From Bacteroidaceae bacterium (lineage in GTDB: Bacteria > Bacteroidota > Bacteroidia > Bacteroidales > Bacteroidaceae), in the NCBI GenBank assembly GCA_024682035.1, contig JAIKZS010000014.1:1-35516 (forward strand): a stretch of DNA of 35,516 bases. The letters are read 5' to 3'. Positions 1 to 8,201 of this stretch are shown here, piece after piece. Under the pieces are notes generated by a model that saw only the letters and a list, made by a program, of their open reading frames with translations, was not told where the DNA came from and made no database searches. The position numbers were made by a program, and so were the translations under genes. Position 1 is the stretch's first letter, and each line of letters starts with the position of its first letter.

Positions 1-84
1 CGTCAGCATGGCACACATACCGTAGATTATGCTGCACAAATAGGGTTGGGTTCACAAAAGTATGAACTGATTGACATTGATTGA
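1..84 (+). CDS. C-terminal end of an unidentified protein (partial)
   Basis: Frame 1 is open from the first base to a TGA at 82-84 and encodes 27 residues beginning RQHGTHTVDYAAQIGLGS and ending YELIDID. The start lies outside the window. I do not recognise the family. The main support is that the frame is open, has an ordinary amino-acid composition, and is followed directly by a promoter for the next gene. An open stretch this short could be chance. Confidence 0.45.
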   Translation, partial: RQHGTHTVDYAAQIGLGSQKYELIDID

Positions 85-101
85 TTTTTTTTATATCTTT
101 G
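70..101 (+). promoter_or_regulatory. Bacteroidota-type promoter for the aldo/keto reductase
   Basis: A -7 box TATCTTTG lies at 94-101, with ATTG at 70-73 as a -33 box 20 bp upstream. This matches the Bacteroidota primary sigma consensus (TTTG, about 20 bp, TAnnTTTG). Transcription would start near 108, giving a leader of about 25 nt before the ATG at 133. The -33 box overlaps the last codons of the upstream partial gene. Confidence 0.7.
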
Positions 102-132
102 CAAGTAGGATAATAACTATAGTTACGTAATT

Positions 133-1263
133 ATGAAAAAGTTTGGATTTGGATTGATGCGACTGCCTTTGACTGACCCCAAAGTGGCATCATCTGTAGA
201 TTTGGAACAAATGAAGCAGATGGTGGATCTTTTCATAGAGAAAGGATTTACTTATTTTGATACTGCTTGGATGTATGTGGGTTTCTCAAGTGAGAATGCT
301 ACGAAAAAGGCTTTGGTGGAACGTCATCCTCGCAACACCTATACGTTGGCAACTAAACTGCATTATGGATTCATTAACTCAAAGGAAGACCGTGACCAGA
401 TTTTCAATGCGCAATTGGAAAAGACGGGTGCTGGCTACTTTGATTATTATTTGATACATGATATCGAGAAAAGCAGCTATGCAAAGTATAACCAACTTGA
501 CTGTTTTACTTGGATTGCCGACAAGAAGGCTAAAGGATTGGTGAAGCACATGGGTTTCTCTTTCCACGATAACGCAGAGCTATTGGATGAGGTGCTTACT
601 GCACATCCAGAGATGGAGTTCGTACAGTTACAGCTGAACTACTTGGATTGGGAAAACGAGTGGGTGCAGAGCCGCAAATGCTATGAAGTTTGCGTGAAGC
701 ATGGTAAACCGGTGATTGTTATGGAACCTGTAAAGGGTGGTACACTGGCTAAAGTACCACAGGCAGCAGAGAATTTGTTCCGAGCAGCTAATCCAGCAAT
801 GTCCATACCAAGCTGGGCCATTCGTTTTGCCGCTTCTTTGCCTAATGTCATGATGGTGCTTTCTGGTATGAGTACTTTAGACCAGATGAAGGATAATGTG
901 TCGTATATGGCAGATTTTAAACCGCTTACTGAAGAGGAAGTAGCTTTGTGTGCAAAGGTAGCTGACATAATTAATAATCAAATAGCCGTACCTTGTACTG
1001 GTTGCTCTTATTGTACCGAGGGTTGTCCTCAGCAGATACCAATTCCTCAGTACTTCTCGCTCTACAATGATTTGATGCGTGAGGATATGGAGCATAAAGG
1101 GTGGACCATCTACTATACTAAATATGGTGATTTGACCAAGGAGTTCGGTCGTGCAGAAGATTGTATTGAATGTGGACAATGCGAAGGTATTTGTCCGCAG
1201 CATCTCAGTATAATAGACTATCTAAAACAGGTATCTTCCCGTTTTGATCATTGGATGGAATAG
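133..1263 (+). CDS. Aldo/keto reductase with C-terminal 4Fe-4S domain
   Basis: This is a 376-aa cytoplasmic oxidoreductase. Residues 1 to about 270 form an aldo/keto reductase barrel, and the expected tetrad is visible: Asp43 (YFDTAW), Tyr48, Lys75 (ATKL) and His109 (LIHD). The C-terminus carries two ferredoxin-like cysteine clusters, Cys288/291/294/298 and Cys344/347/350/354, each followed by Pro, which suggests two 4Fe-4S clusters. This is the 'aldo/keto reductase, 4Fe-4S binding' type common in anaerobes; the substrate is unknown. The ATG lies about 25 nt below a good promoter, and the gene appears to be transcribed alone. The last 24 bases of the gene, including the T of the stop codon, are copied 73 bp downstream in a degenerate repeat. 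Family is certain, physiological role is not. Confidence 0.95.
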   Translation: MKKFGFGLMRLPLTDPKVASSVDLEQMKQMVDLFIEKGFTYFDTAWMYVGFSSENATKKALVERHPRNTYTLATKLHYGFINSKEDRDQIFNAQLEKTGAGYFDYYLIHDIEKSSYAKYNQLDCFTWIADKKAKGLVKHMGFSFHDNAELLDEVLTAHPEMEFVQLQLNYLDWENEWVQSRKCYEVCVKHGKPVIVMEPVKGGTLAKVPQAAENLFRAANPAMSIPSWAIRFAASLPNVMMVLSGMSTLDQMKDNVSYMADFKPLTEEEVALCAKVADIINNQIAVPCTGCSYCTEGCPQQIPIPQYFSLYNDLMREDMEHKGWTIYYTKYGDLTKEFGRAEDCIECGQCEGICPQHLSIIDYLKQVSSRFDHWME

Positions 1264-1462
1264 GGAGGGAGATTATTTCCCCGCGTTGCGGGGAAATAAT
1301 TAAGGTTTAACCCGTTTTGATCATTGGATGGAATTGCAGAAGAGTGGATCCCTCCGTGTCACGGAGGGAGATCATCAAGGTTTAGCCAAACTTGTTTGTT
1401 GGAAGAAAAGCAGAAGAGTGGGGCCCTCCGTGTCACAGAGGGAGATCATCAAGGTTTAGCCA
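1238..1462. repeat. Three degenerate tandem units of about 73 bp, each with a hairpin
   Basis: The 24 bases at 1238-1261 (end of the reductase gene) recur exactly at 1311-1334. A second block starting GCAGAAGAGTGG at 1336 recurs at 1410, a shift of 74 bp, and runs on through the shared tail ATCATCAAGGTTTAGCCA (1371-1388 and 1445-1462). The first unit has a related tail (TTAAGGTTTA). The region therefore reads as three imperfect tandem units. Each contains a palindrome: a perfect stem at 1272-1300, CCCTCCGT/ACGGAGGG at 1350-1368, and a copy with one mismatch at 1424-1442. No protein is encoded. Together with the terminator at 1492-1523 this accounts for the whole 282-bp gap. Confidence 0.8.
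1272..1300 (+). terminator. Perfect 13-bp hairpin just after the aldo/keto reductase
   Basis: ATTATTTCCCCGC pairs with GCGGGGAAATAAT around a 3-nt GTT loop, starting nine bases after the stop codon. The stem is strong, but only TAAGGTTTAA follows instead of a clean T-run. It could end the reductase transcript or protect its 3' end. It is the first hairpin of the tandem repeat. Confidence 0.5.
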
Positions 1463-1491
1463 GGTTTGACATTGAATGATGTTACTATAAA

Positions 1492-1523
1492 AACCGTCAG
1501 GTTCCAAAATAGGCCTGACGGTT
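1492..1523 (-). terminator. Intrinsic terminator of map-lepA
   Basis: AACCGTCAGG at 1492-1501 pairs perfectly with CCTGACGGTT at 1514-1523. Read on the minus strand, the stem is followed by TTTTTATAG, and it lies 23 bp after the lepA stop codon. On the plus strand it is followed by ATTATTT, so it may also act weakly on plus-strand read-through. Confidence 0.75.
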
Positions 1524-1545
1524 ATTATTTATAATAAGGTAGAGA

Positions 1546-3327
1546 TTAGTCAAGTTTCAATACAGCCAAGAAAGCCTTCTGTGGAACCTCCACATTGCCA
1601 ATCTGCTTCATGCGCTTCTTACCTCGTTTCTGTTTTTCAAGCAATTTGCGCTTACGGCTCACGTCACCACCATAACACTTAGCGGTCACATCCTTACGAA
1701 CCTGCTTGATGGTTTCTCGCGCAATAATCTTAGCGCCAATGGCAGCTTGCACGGCAATATCGAATTGCTGTCTTGGAATCAGTTCCTTCAACTTCTCACA
1801 CATGCGTCGGCCTAAATCGTAGGCATTACTTTCGTGGGTGAGGGTAGAGAGGGCATCAACAGGCTCGCCGTTAAGCAGTATATCCAGTTTGATGAGTTTG
1901 GATGCTCTAAAACCATTGGGATGATAGTCAAAAGAGGCATATCCCTTAGAGATGCTCTTCAGTTTATCGTAGAAGTCAATCACGATTTCACCCAATGGAA
2001 TATCGTAATAAATCTCCACACGGTTGCCACTGACGTATTCCTGTTTCACCAATTCGCCACGTTTCCCTAAACAAAGTGTCATGATAGGACCAATATAGTC
2101 GGTGGCAGTGATGATACTGGCACGTATATATGGTTCATCGATATGATCAATGGTCGTAGGATCGGGCATTGAGCCAGGATTGTGCACCTCAGTCATAACG
2201 CCATGCTTGTCATATATATTGTAGCTAACGTTGGGCACAGTCGTAATGACATCCATGTCGAACTCACGATCCAGTCGCTCCTGCACAATCTCCATGTGTA
2301 ACAGTCCCAAGAAGCCGCAACGGAACCCAAAGCCCAAGGCCACTGACGATTCGGCCTGGAAGGTAAGCGCAGCATCGTTGAGTTGTAACTTCTCCAAGCT
2401 GGCACGCAGGTTTTCATAGTCTTCGGGAGAAATAGGATAGACGCCTGCAAAGACCATGGGCTTTACCTCTTCAAAACCAGAGATAGCTTGGCTGCAAGGA
2501 CGGGCAATGTGAGTAATCGTATCGCCCACGCGCACTTCCGTTGAGGTCTTGATACCACTGATGATATAGCCTACGTCACCTGTACGCAATTCGTTCTTAG
2601 GCACCATGTCCATCTTCAGCACACCTACCTCGTCGGCATCATATTCCTTACCCGTATTGAAGAACTTCACTTTGTCTCCTTTGTGTATAACACCGTTCAC
2701 AACCTTGAAATAGGCAATGATACCACGGAAAGAATTAAAAACAGAGTCGAAGATCAGCGCCTGCAACGGTGCTTCTTCATCGCCTTCTGGATGGGGCACA
2801 CGCTCAACTATGGCATTCAGGATTTCTTCCACCCCCAAACCAGTACGTGCACTGGCACGGATGATATCTTTGCGGTCGCATCCCAGCAGCTCTACAATCT
2901 CATCTTCCACCTCATCAGGCATGGCATTAGGCATGTCGCACTTGTTGACCACAGGAATAATTTCCAAATCATGTTCCAAAGCCATATAGAGATTGGAAAT
3001 GGTTTGTGCCTGTACACCCTGACTGGCGTCAACCACCAGCAGAGCACCTTCACAAGCAGCGATACTACGGCTCACCTCATAGCTGAAATCTACGTGTCCC
3101 GGAGTGTCAATCAGATTAAGGGTATATTGCTCGCCCTTGTATTGATATTCCATCTGGATAGCATGACTTTTGATGGTGATGCCTCGTTCTCTTTCCAGGT
3201 CCATGTCGTCGAGCATCTGCCCCTCTGTAATCTGGATAGTATTGGTAAACTCAAGCAGACGGTCGGCCAAGGTGCTTTTACCATGGTCAATATGGGCTAT
3301 GATGCAGAAGTTTCGTATGTTTTTCAT
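1546..3327 (-). CDS. lepA: Elongation factor 4 (LepA), ribosome back-translocation GTPase
   Basis: LepA/EF4 is a ribosome-associated GTPase of the EF-G class. From the chosen ATG the protein has 593 aa, the usual length. The N-terminus [19 protein letters not shown] carries the G1 loop (AHIDHGKST, residues 11-19). DTPGHVDF (G3) and NKCD (G4) follow, and the C-terminus has the LepA-specific basic segment [20 protein letters not shown]. The frame is open 30 codons further upstream, but that part lies inside map and does not resemble LepA, so the start is placed at 3327. The start overlaps the map stop codon by four bases (ATGA), which suggests translational coupling. A terminator follows at 1492-1523. 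Confidence 0.97.
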   Translation of the reverse strand: MKNIRNFCIIAHIDHGKSTLADRLLEFTNTIQITEGQMLDDMDLERERGITIKSHAIQMEYQYKGEQYTLNLIDTPGHVDFSYEVSRSIAACEGALLVVDASQGVQAQTISNLYMALEHDLEIIPVVNKCDMPNAMPDEVEDEIVELLGCDRKDIIRASARTGLGVEEILNAIVERVPHPEGDEEAPLQALIFDSVFNSFRGIIAYFKVVNGVIHKGDKVKFFNTGKEYDADEVGVLKMDMVPKNELRTGDVGYIISGIKTSTEVRVGDTITHIARPCSQAISGFEEVKPMVFAGVYPISPEDYENLRASLEKLQLNDAALTFQAESSVALGFGFRCGFLGLLHMEIVQERLDREFDMDVITTVPNVSYNIYDKHGVMTEVHNPGSMPDPTTIDHIDEPYIRASIITATDYIGPIMTLCLGKRGELVKQEYVSGNRVEIYYDIPLGEIVIDFYDKLKSISKGYASFDYHPNGFRASKLIKLDILLNGEPVDALSTLTHESNAYDLGRRMCEKLKELIPRQQFDIAVQAAIGAKIIARETIKQVRKDVTAKCYGGDVSRKRKLLEKQKRGKKRMKQIGNVEVPQKAFLAVLKLD

Positions 3328-4178
3328 TCGCAGATTATTTCGTTGCCTGTTTCGGTAATCAAAATGTGACTTTCCCATTGAGCTGAAGGAAGCCCGTCTT
3401 CTGTAAATACGGTCCAACCATCGTCCTCATCGATGAACACTTGATACTTACCCATGTTAATCATAGGTTCAATTGTGAAAGTCATGCCAGGTACCAGCAC
3501 CATACCAGTGCCAGCCTTGCCAAAGTGGTTCACGTTAGGTTCTTCGTGGAACTTCACGCCGCAACCATGTCCACATAAGTCGCGCACCACACTATAGCCA
3601 TTGCTCTCGGCATGTTGCTGTATAGCAGCACCAATGTCGCCAAGGCGAGCCCAAGGCTTAGCCATTTCTACGCCAATGTCTCGGCACTCCTTTGTGACTT
3701 GTACCAGGCGTCTGTTTTCTTCGCTTACATCACCTACCAGGAACATACGGTTGGCATCAGCGAAAAATCCTTTATAGATGGTTGTCAGGTCCACGTTCAC
3801 AATGTCGCCATTCTTAATTACTTCACGGGTACTTGGAATGCCGTGGCACACCACATCGTTTATGCTAATACATGAACTCTTAGGGAAGCCCTCATAGAGG
3901 AATGGAGCAGGAATAGCATCGTGGTCAGTTGTGAAAGCATATACAGCATGGTCAATCTCTGCCGTAGTAACGCCTTCTTTTACCATTGGGGTAATATAGT
4001 CAAGCAGGGCTTGGTTAAGTTTACCTGCGGCACGAATACCCTCTATCTGTTCTTTTGTACGAAGCAGAGAGCGCTTTGGCATGTGATAGCCTCTACGGAT
4101 GCAGTCTTGCACCTTTTCTTCTATTTCTTTGCTGTAGCCATTGGGGGTGTACTTGTTCCCCCCGAAAAACTTTTTCAT
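3324..4178 (-). CDS. map: Methionine aminopeptidase, type I, with N-terminal extension
   Basis: This 284-aa metalloprotease removes the initiator methionine from new proteins. All five metal ligands of type I enzymes can be placed: Asp130 (VNVDLT), Asp141 (FADANRMF), His204 (GHGCG), Glu237 (TIEP) and Glu269 (WESH). The conserved histidines His112 (CHGIP) and His211 (FHEEP) are also present. About 38 residues precede the usual enzyme start (around [13 protein letters not shown]) and are rich in Lys and Gly; extensions like this in other bacterial type I enzymes have been linked to ribosome contact, but here that is inference. It is the first gene of a map-lepA operon and has its own promoter at 4205-4236. 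Confidence 0.96.
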   Translation of the reverse strand: MKKFFGGNKYTPNGYSKEIEEKVQDCIRRGYHMPKRSLLRTKEQIEGIRAAGKLNQALLDYITPMVKEGVTTAEIDHAVYAFTTDHDAIPAPFLYEGFPKSSCISINDVVCHGIPSTREVIKNGDIVNVDLTTIYKGFFADANRMFLVGDVSEENRRLVQVTKECRDIGVEMAKPWARLGDIGAAIQQHAESNGYSVVRDLCGHGCGVKFHEEPNVNHFGKAGTGMVLVPGMTFTIEPMINMGKYQVFIDEDDGWTVFTEDGLPSAQWESHILITETGNEIICE

Positions 4179-4204
4179 ATTTTCCTATTGCTTTATTTCG
4201 CGTG

Positions 4205-4236
4205 CAAAGTTAGTGTAAGTCGCAGACAAAAACAAA
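4205..4236 (-). promoter_or_regulatory. Promoter of map-lepA
   Basis: On the minus strand, TTTG (plus positions 4233-4236) is followed after exactly 20 bp by TAACTTTG (plus 4205-4212), an almost ideal Bacteroidota promoter. Transcription would begin near 4198, leaving a leader of about 20 nt before the map ATG. It lies in the 76-bp gap after the amidase gene, so map-lepA can be expressed independently. Confidence 0.8.
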
Positions 4237-4254
4237 TTAGCTCGCTTATTTGTT

Positions 4255-7161
4255 TTAATTTCTGTTGATGAGGAATCGTAAGATAGACGCCATGATATGC
4301 TCACGTTCAACGGGGTCGTTGATGGCTTCGAAGGGGAATCCCATAGAGAAAGTATGGTATTGCGCTCCTTTGTAGGCCACTGCTGCGCTCTCATTGGTAT
4401 CGGTATAAACCATGGCTGTAAAAGCATCGCCCACTGCTGAGATGATGTCAGCAGAGCATACTGCATAGCAATCGGCATTGAGGGCTGAGGCTACTTGCAC
4501 GGTCCGACTCATGCCGTAAGCGCCAAATATATCACCCGTGTGGCTGTGAGGTACTTCAAACTGGTACTTCAAAACATCTCTGGTAAAGTTAGTCTCTTGG
4601 GCATCCTGCATGTCACTTCCTATATAGCTGCCACTGACAAAAACGTTTCCTCCTTGCTGAGTGTAAGTCTGTAATAGCCTTTGCATTTCAAGGCTAAAGG
4701 TCTTGTAGTGCTGACCAAATAAAGGGTGGGCATTGATATCATCGCGTTCCATGCCCAATATGTAGTCAATAGCACCATAGCCTTCTGTCGTGGTATAGCC
4801 CGCTTCCAGAGCTTCATCACTGGTAGAGGCAAAACTATAAAGCTGTGCCTTGGCAATGGCTTGTCCATGTATATAAGGATAGTGGAAGAGATTGCCTCCA
4901 AAGGTCAGGCCTTCCCATTCCTTGTCGCTGTCACCCCGCAGACTCTCACGTGCTTTTCGACTGAAGTTCTTTTGTCGGCCTCCCGTTGATATGTCATAGT
5001 GGTAAGCCACACCAGGGTCGGCATCAAAATCAAAACCAGCCTCTTCTTCTGTATCAATGACTGCAGGTGGAGCTATGCGGTCGAAACCATTCACCACCAA
5101 TATCTTGGCTGTTTCTTGTGATGATTTATACGCACTGAGTATTTCACTCGGCAAGCTTTCGCCTCCTTGGTTGATGGCCGTCACCTTAAAAGAAAACAAT
5201 ACGTCGGGCACCAGTTCTATGTTTATAGACGTATCGTTCACACGCACCCCATTGTCAAAATCACCATTGCCCATGCGGGTATAAACAATATAGCCCTCTG
5301 GAGTAGCCGTTGGCTCTAAAGCGTCAGGGTTGGCTTGCCAGCTCAGTTGCAAGGAGTTCTCGCTACTGAATTGTGTGGCAAAATGGGTGACGGGCAATGG
5401 CTGCACCACATAATCAGTGCTATGTTGGGTGGCGTTGAAACGCAAAGCTGCTTTATAGATGGCGCGTGCCAGCACGAATTTAAAGTTTGGATCATGTCCA
5501 AAGCGCATGTCTTCAAAGTTCTGGTGACTTAAAGTCTCCAAAATGGCTGAAGGCATGGCTGGTAGGCGCGTCTCAGAATAGTTGCGGTCCCACATGGCCC
5601 GCCTTCTCCAGTACTTGGGATAGGTGGCACGAATGTCATCAATGACCTGAGTATGTATCAAATCGGCCAAGTCGCGTGAAGCATATCTATCCACGCCCGA
5701 TGCCAATAAACCCTCGTTGAAGCCTGTCGTATATACGGTGAGTGATCCAAAAATACTATCTTCGTTGGCAATACCTGCATCACTATGGATAGAGAACAAG
5801 GTCTCAAATGGCACTTTCATTCCTATCTCGTCAGGGTTGAAGATGGAACCTCCCGACAGATAGTTCACCGTCTTTGATCGCACATTGATATCATCGTTGT
5901 AGTCATTCTTGCCTTCATAGGTAGAGTAAATGCTATCGTTCATGCCTGCCCACTGTGCCCAGTAGCGCGCACCTTCCAAGTAGCGAGGCATACCACTTGT
6001 AGAACCTGCGCGAAGCATGTTTCCCATACCACCTCCGAAGCGCACGGCATCGGCTGTAACAACTCCCTTTTCTTGGCTTTGGTTACTAAGCGTCACCATG
6101 TTACTCTCATTGTATCCTGCTGTGAAATGATAAGTGCCAAGATATACCCAAGTGCCACCACCCATCTGTTGGTTCACCTGAATGTTGGTCACGGTGCCAC
6201 TGTGATAAATGGTATAATGCGCATCGGAAACACTTTTGGGTAAAGTCTGGTAACTGACATATACAGCATAATTGCCAGAAGCAGGGATGTCGGGCATCCA
6301 TTGCACCTGAGCATTACCTTTATTATCAGTAACAGCGTAACTGGCAGTGCCCATCTTGAATGGATTCTCACCATAATTATAATTGCGTTTCCATTGTGCA
6401 AACCCCACACTGTCACTACGCACCCAGCTATCTTTTTTGCTTCCTATCTCTTTGTAAACAGAACGCGACTGCATGCCGTCGTTATCGACCACCACTTCGT
6501 GTGTCTGAATGTCGCGCTCACGGGGGGTATATACCACGGCACCTGCATTCTCCAGCATGGGGATGAGGAATGGCAATACAATGCTTTGTGTAAACTGGTC
6601 TTCCGTAGTGCCATATAGCCGAGGGCGTTGCCAGCGCCACTCTTTGCGTCTGATGTCATAATAATAGCCATGGCTCTGCCACAAGGCTATGTGTCTGTTG
6701 TACAGTCCTTTGGTGGGGGAGAAAGGTCGCGATAAATTCAAAGTCCACGGGTTCCCTTTGTATTCCAGGTTGGTAAACAGCCGGTGAGTATCTTTCTCTG
6801 TCAAATAATAATTAGGTATCAGCTGTTCAATGGCGCGTTCACCACTCAGGATAGTAAGGTGGTAGTTTTGATAATCAGCCGGAATGAATTGCTTGAAATC
6901 ATTATAGAGTTGCTGCACATTGGCTTGGCGCATGGGAATGTAAGCCAGTCTGAGGTTGACAAACACATCTAAAGTAAGACTGTCATCATCTATTTTAATG
7001 CTATCTATGGCCACCTTTTCCAACTGCACGTCAGGATCCTGGTAGTTTCCTAAATAGGAGTTGAGATCTTCCAACAGTTTATCTTGTGTATCCTGTGCCG
7101 ATGAACTGAAGAAACAGCCCATCAGAAGTAGTCCTGTCAAAATATAATGTCTAATTGTCAC
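4255..7161 (-). CDS. Secreted N-acetylmuramoyl-L-alanine amidase-like protein with FnIII and golvesin-type domains
   Basis: This is a 968-aa exported protein. The N-terminus has a signal peptide (hydrophobic residues 7-18, then SSSAQD); LMGC at 13-16 could alternatively be a lipobox. An Amidase_3-like catalytic region is interrupted by an insert. Putative zinc ligands are His164 (WQSHGYYY), Glu187 (TTED) and His459 (SIHSDAG), with the catalytic Glu542 (AILETLS). The insert (about 265-375) resembles the golvesin/xanthan-lyase-associated beta domain (GNYAVYVSY ... VTADAVRFGGG). An FnIII-like segment follows, then a C-terminal domain of unknown role. The role is probably peptidoglycan hydrolysis in the periplasm or at the surface. 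Homologues are often labelled 'xanthan lyase', which the motifs do not support. The start is a GTG; the next in-frame Met is residue 14, inside the signal peptide. Confidence 0.85.
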   Translation of the reverse strand: MTIRHYILTGLLLMGCFFSSSAQDTQDKLLEDLNSYLGNYQDPDVQLEKVAIDSIKIDDDSLTLDVFVNLRLAYIPMRQANVQQLYNDFKQFIPADYQNYHLTILSGERAIEQLIPNYYLTEKDTHRLFTNLEYKGNPWTLNLSRPFSPTKGLYNRHIALWQSHGYYYDIRRKEWRWQRPRLYGTTEDQFTQSIVLPFLIPMLENAGAVVYTPRERDIQTHEVVVDNDGMQSRSVYKEIGSKKDSWVRSDSVGFAQWKRNYNYGENPFKMGTASYAVTDNKGNAQVQWMPDIPASGNYAVYVSYQTLPKSVSDAHYTIYHSGTVTNIQVNQQMGGGTWVYLGTYHFTAGYNESNMVTLSNQSQEKGVVTADAVRFGGGMGNMLRAGSTSGMPRYLEGARYWAQWAGMNDSIYSTYEGKNDYNDDINVRSKTVNYLSGGSIFNPDEIGMKVPFETLFSIHSDAGIANEDSIFGSLTVYTTGFNEGLLASGVDRYASRDLADLIHTQVIDDIRATYPKYWRRRAMWDRNYSETRLPAMPSAILETLSHQNFEDMRFGHDPNFKFVLARAIYKAALRFNATQHSTDYVVQPLPVTHFATQFSSENSLQLSWQANPDALEPTATPEGYIVYTRMGNGDFDNGVRVNDTSINIELVPDVLFSFKVTAINQGGESLPSEILSAYKSSQETAKILVVNGFDRIAPPAVIDTEEEAGFDFDADPGVAYHYDISTGGRQKNFSRKARESLRGDSDKEWEGLTFGGNLFHYPYIHGQAIAKAQLYSFASTSDEALEAGYTTTEGYGAIDYILGMERDDINAHPLFGQHYKTFSLEMQRLLQTYTQQGGNVFVSGSYIGSDMQDAQETNFTRDVLKYQFEVPHSHTGDIFGAYGMSRTVQVASALNADCYAVCSADIISAVGDAFTAMVYTDTNESAAVAYKGAQYHTFSMGFPFEAINDPVEREHIMASILRFLINRN

Positions 7162-7177
7162 TACTCTATATAAATAA

Positions 7178-7210
7178 ATTTGGCCAATGACTGATAGCCA
7201 GAGGCCAAAT
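7178..7210 (-). other. 8-bp inverted repeat between the acyltransferase and amidase genes
   Basis: ATTTGGCC at 7178-7185 and GGCCAAAT at 7203-7210 are perfect inverted copies 17 bp apart. They fill most of the 54-bp gap. On the minus strand the stem is followed by TTATTTATATAG, so it could be a weak terminator, an mRNA-processing hairpin or an operator ahead of the amidase. Confidence 0.4.
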
Positions 7211-7215
7211 ACCGG

Positions 7216-7761
7216 TTAATAATTAAAATTCTCGGGATGTTTTCCCTTATAGTCCTTATAATATTGTTTAATTTCAACAATATCCTGCTCAAAATCACCC
7301 GTTGGAATAAAAGTCCTGGTGCACTCTACCAGTTTTCTTTGATAGTCAAGACCAAACAGCATGATGGGAACATTGGCATTCAAGGCAATGTAATAAAAAC
7401 CTTTTTTCCAGTTGGGATTGGCTTTACGTGTACCTTCTGGCGTTATGGCTAAGCATAACTGTTTGCTTTGTTTGAAAAGCGTTGCCAGTTGCTCTGTTAA
7501 TGCCGATTTTTTCTGCCGGTCAACAGGTATGCCTCCCATCCAGCGGAAAAAAGCGCCTAAAGGAAAGAAAAACCAGTCTTTTTTCATCAGAAAACTGGCT
7601 TCTCTTCCTAAAGCTCCCCATATAAGTTTGCCTATAAACAAGTCCCAATTGGATGTATGGGGAGCTACACAGATTACACATTTATCTTCAATGGGGACGG
7701 TACAGTTAATCTTCCATCCCAATAGTTTGAAATAGATAAAACCAAATAGTTTTTTCTTCAT
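7216..7761 (-). CDS. 1-acyl-sn-glycerol-3-phosphate acyltransferase family protein (PlsC-like)
   Basis: This 181-aa protein is of the lysophospholipid acyltransferase fold. The catalytic block I HTSNWD (His35, Asp40) shows the H-x4-D signature, GGIPVDR at 76-82 matches block II, and TPEGTR at 108-112 matches block III, which binds the glycerophosphate. At 181 aa it is shorter than typical PlsC (about 240 aa) but normal for the small Bacteroidales subfamily. There is no strong transmembrane helix, so it is probably membrane-peripheral. The likely reaction is acyl transfer to lysophosphatidic acid or another lysolipid; the acceptor is not proven. Its ATG shares one base with the stop codon of the upstream 92-aa gene (TAATG), a sign of coupling. 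Confidence 0.88.
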   Translation of the reverse strand: MKKKLFGFIYFKLLGWKINCTVPIEDKCVICVAPHTSNWDLFIGKLIWGALGREASFLMKKDWFFFPLGAFFRWMGGIPVDRQKKSALTEQLATLFKQSKQLCLAITPEGTRKANPNWKKGFYYIALNANVPIMLFGLDYQRKLVECTRTFIPTGDFEQDIVEIKQYYKDYKGKHPENFNY

Positions 7762-8039
7762 TAATCAGCCAAAGTTAATTTGTCGATGGCATCAATAATC
7801 TCGGTGACTTTCTTATCGAACTCGTTGTGAAATTGCTTATAGAAACCTTTAACGTTACCAGGTTCTGTATGACTTAGGCGACTGATAAAATCGTCTTGCG
7901 TGTTAAGAATGTCACTTAATACTTCATCTGCCATGTGTGGGTTAACACCTTTGATGTACAATTTCGCAGCTAAACATTCAGCGAACAAAGCACTAGAAAC
8001 TTCATTCACAAACTGCTTTAGATCTTTTCTTTTAGCCAT
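7761..8039 (-). CDS. Conserved hypothetical small helical protein
   Basis: This is a 92-aa protein with no recognised family, signal peptide or membrane segment. The sequence is mostly amphipathic helix: charged N-terminus MAKRKDLKQF, then about three helices rich in Asp, Glu and Lys, with a loop around SHTEPGNV (56-63). That it is a real gene is supported by a strong AGGAGGGA ribosome site eight bases before the ATG, a promoter-like TATCTTTA box upstream, and a one-base TAATG overlap with the acyltransferase gene. Co-transcription with a lipid acyltransferase and an amidase hints at an envelope-related role, but that is guesswork. Confidence 0.85.
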   Translation of the reverse strand: MAKRKDLKQFVNEVSSALFAECLAAKLYIKGVNPHMADEVLSDILNTQDDFISRLSHTEPGNVKGFYKQFHNEFDKKVTEIIDAIDKLTLAD

Positions 8040-8046
8040 AATAATT

Positions 8047-8088
8047 CCCTCCTGAAAGTTTTGGATTAGTTTTCAACGGGTAAAGATA
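8047..8088 (-). promoter_or_regulatory. Promoter -7 box and strong Shine-Dalgarno site for the 92-aa gene
   Basis: On the minus strand, TATCTTTA (plus 8081-8088) differs by one base from the Bacteroidota -7 consensus. An unusually good Shine-Dalgarno AGGAGG (plus 8047-8053) ends eight bases before the ATG. Such strong sites are uncommon in this phylum. I see no clear -33 box. Confidence 0.5.
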
Positions 8089-8129
8089 ATAAAATAAATC
8101 TTAATCGCATCATATCATTGGTATAAAAA

Positions 8130-8161
8130 TTTGCATTTCTTCAAAAAAAATGCGATATTTG
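8130..8161 (+). promoter_or_regulatory. Promoter of the PPi-phosphofructokinase gene
   Basis: TTTG at 8130-8133 and GATATTTG at 8154-8161 are 20 bp apart and fit the Bacteroidota promoter, with G in place of the first T of the -7 box. The start of transcription would be near 8168, about 34 nt before the ATG. Confidence 0.7.
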
Positions 8162-8201
8162 CAGTCCGATATTGGATTTTAACTAATTTACATAGAAAAA
8201 A

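Noticed and set aside
1238..1462. CRISPR or insertion sequence at the repeated block after the aldo/keto reductase
   Set aside because: Only two or three degenerate copies of about 73 bp, without unique spacers, transposase or terminal inverted repeats.
2683..3369. 228-codon open frame on plus, opposite lepA
   Set aside because: Antisense to the conserved GTPase domain of LepA, with no domain, promoter or ribosome site.
4255..7161. Xanthan lyase
   Set aside because: No polysaccharide lyase catalytic motif is seen; only the associated beta domain resembles that annotation, while the amidase motifs are visible.
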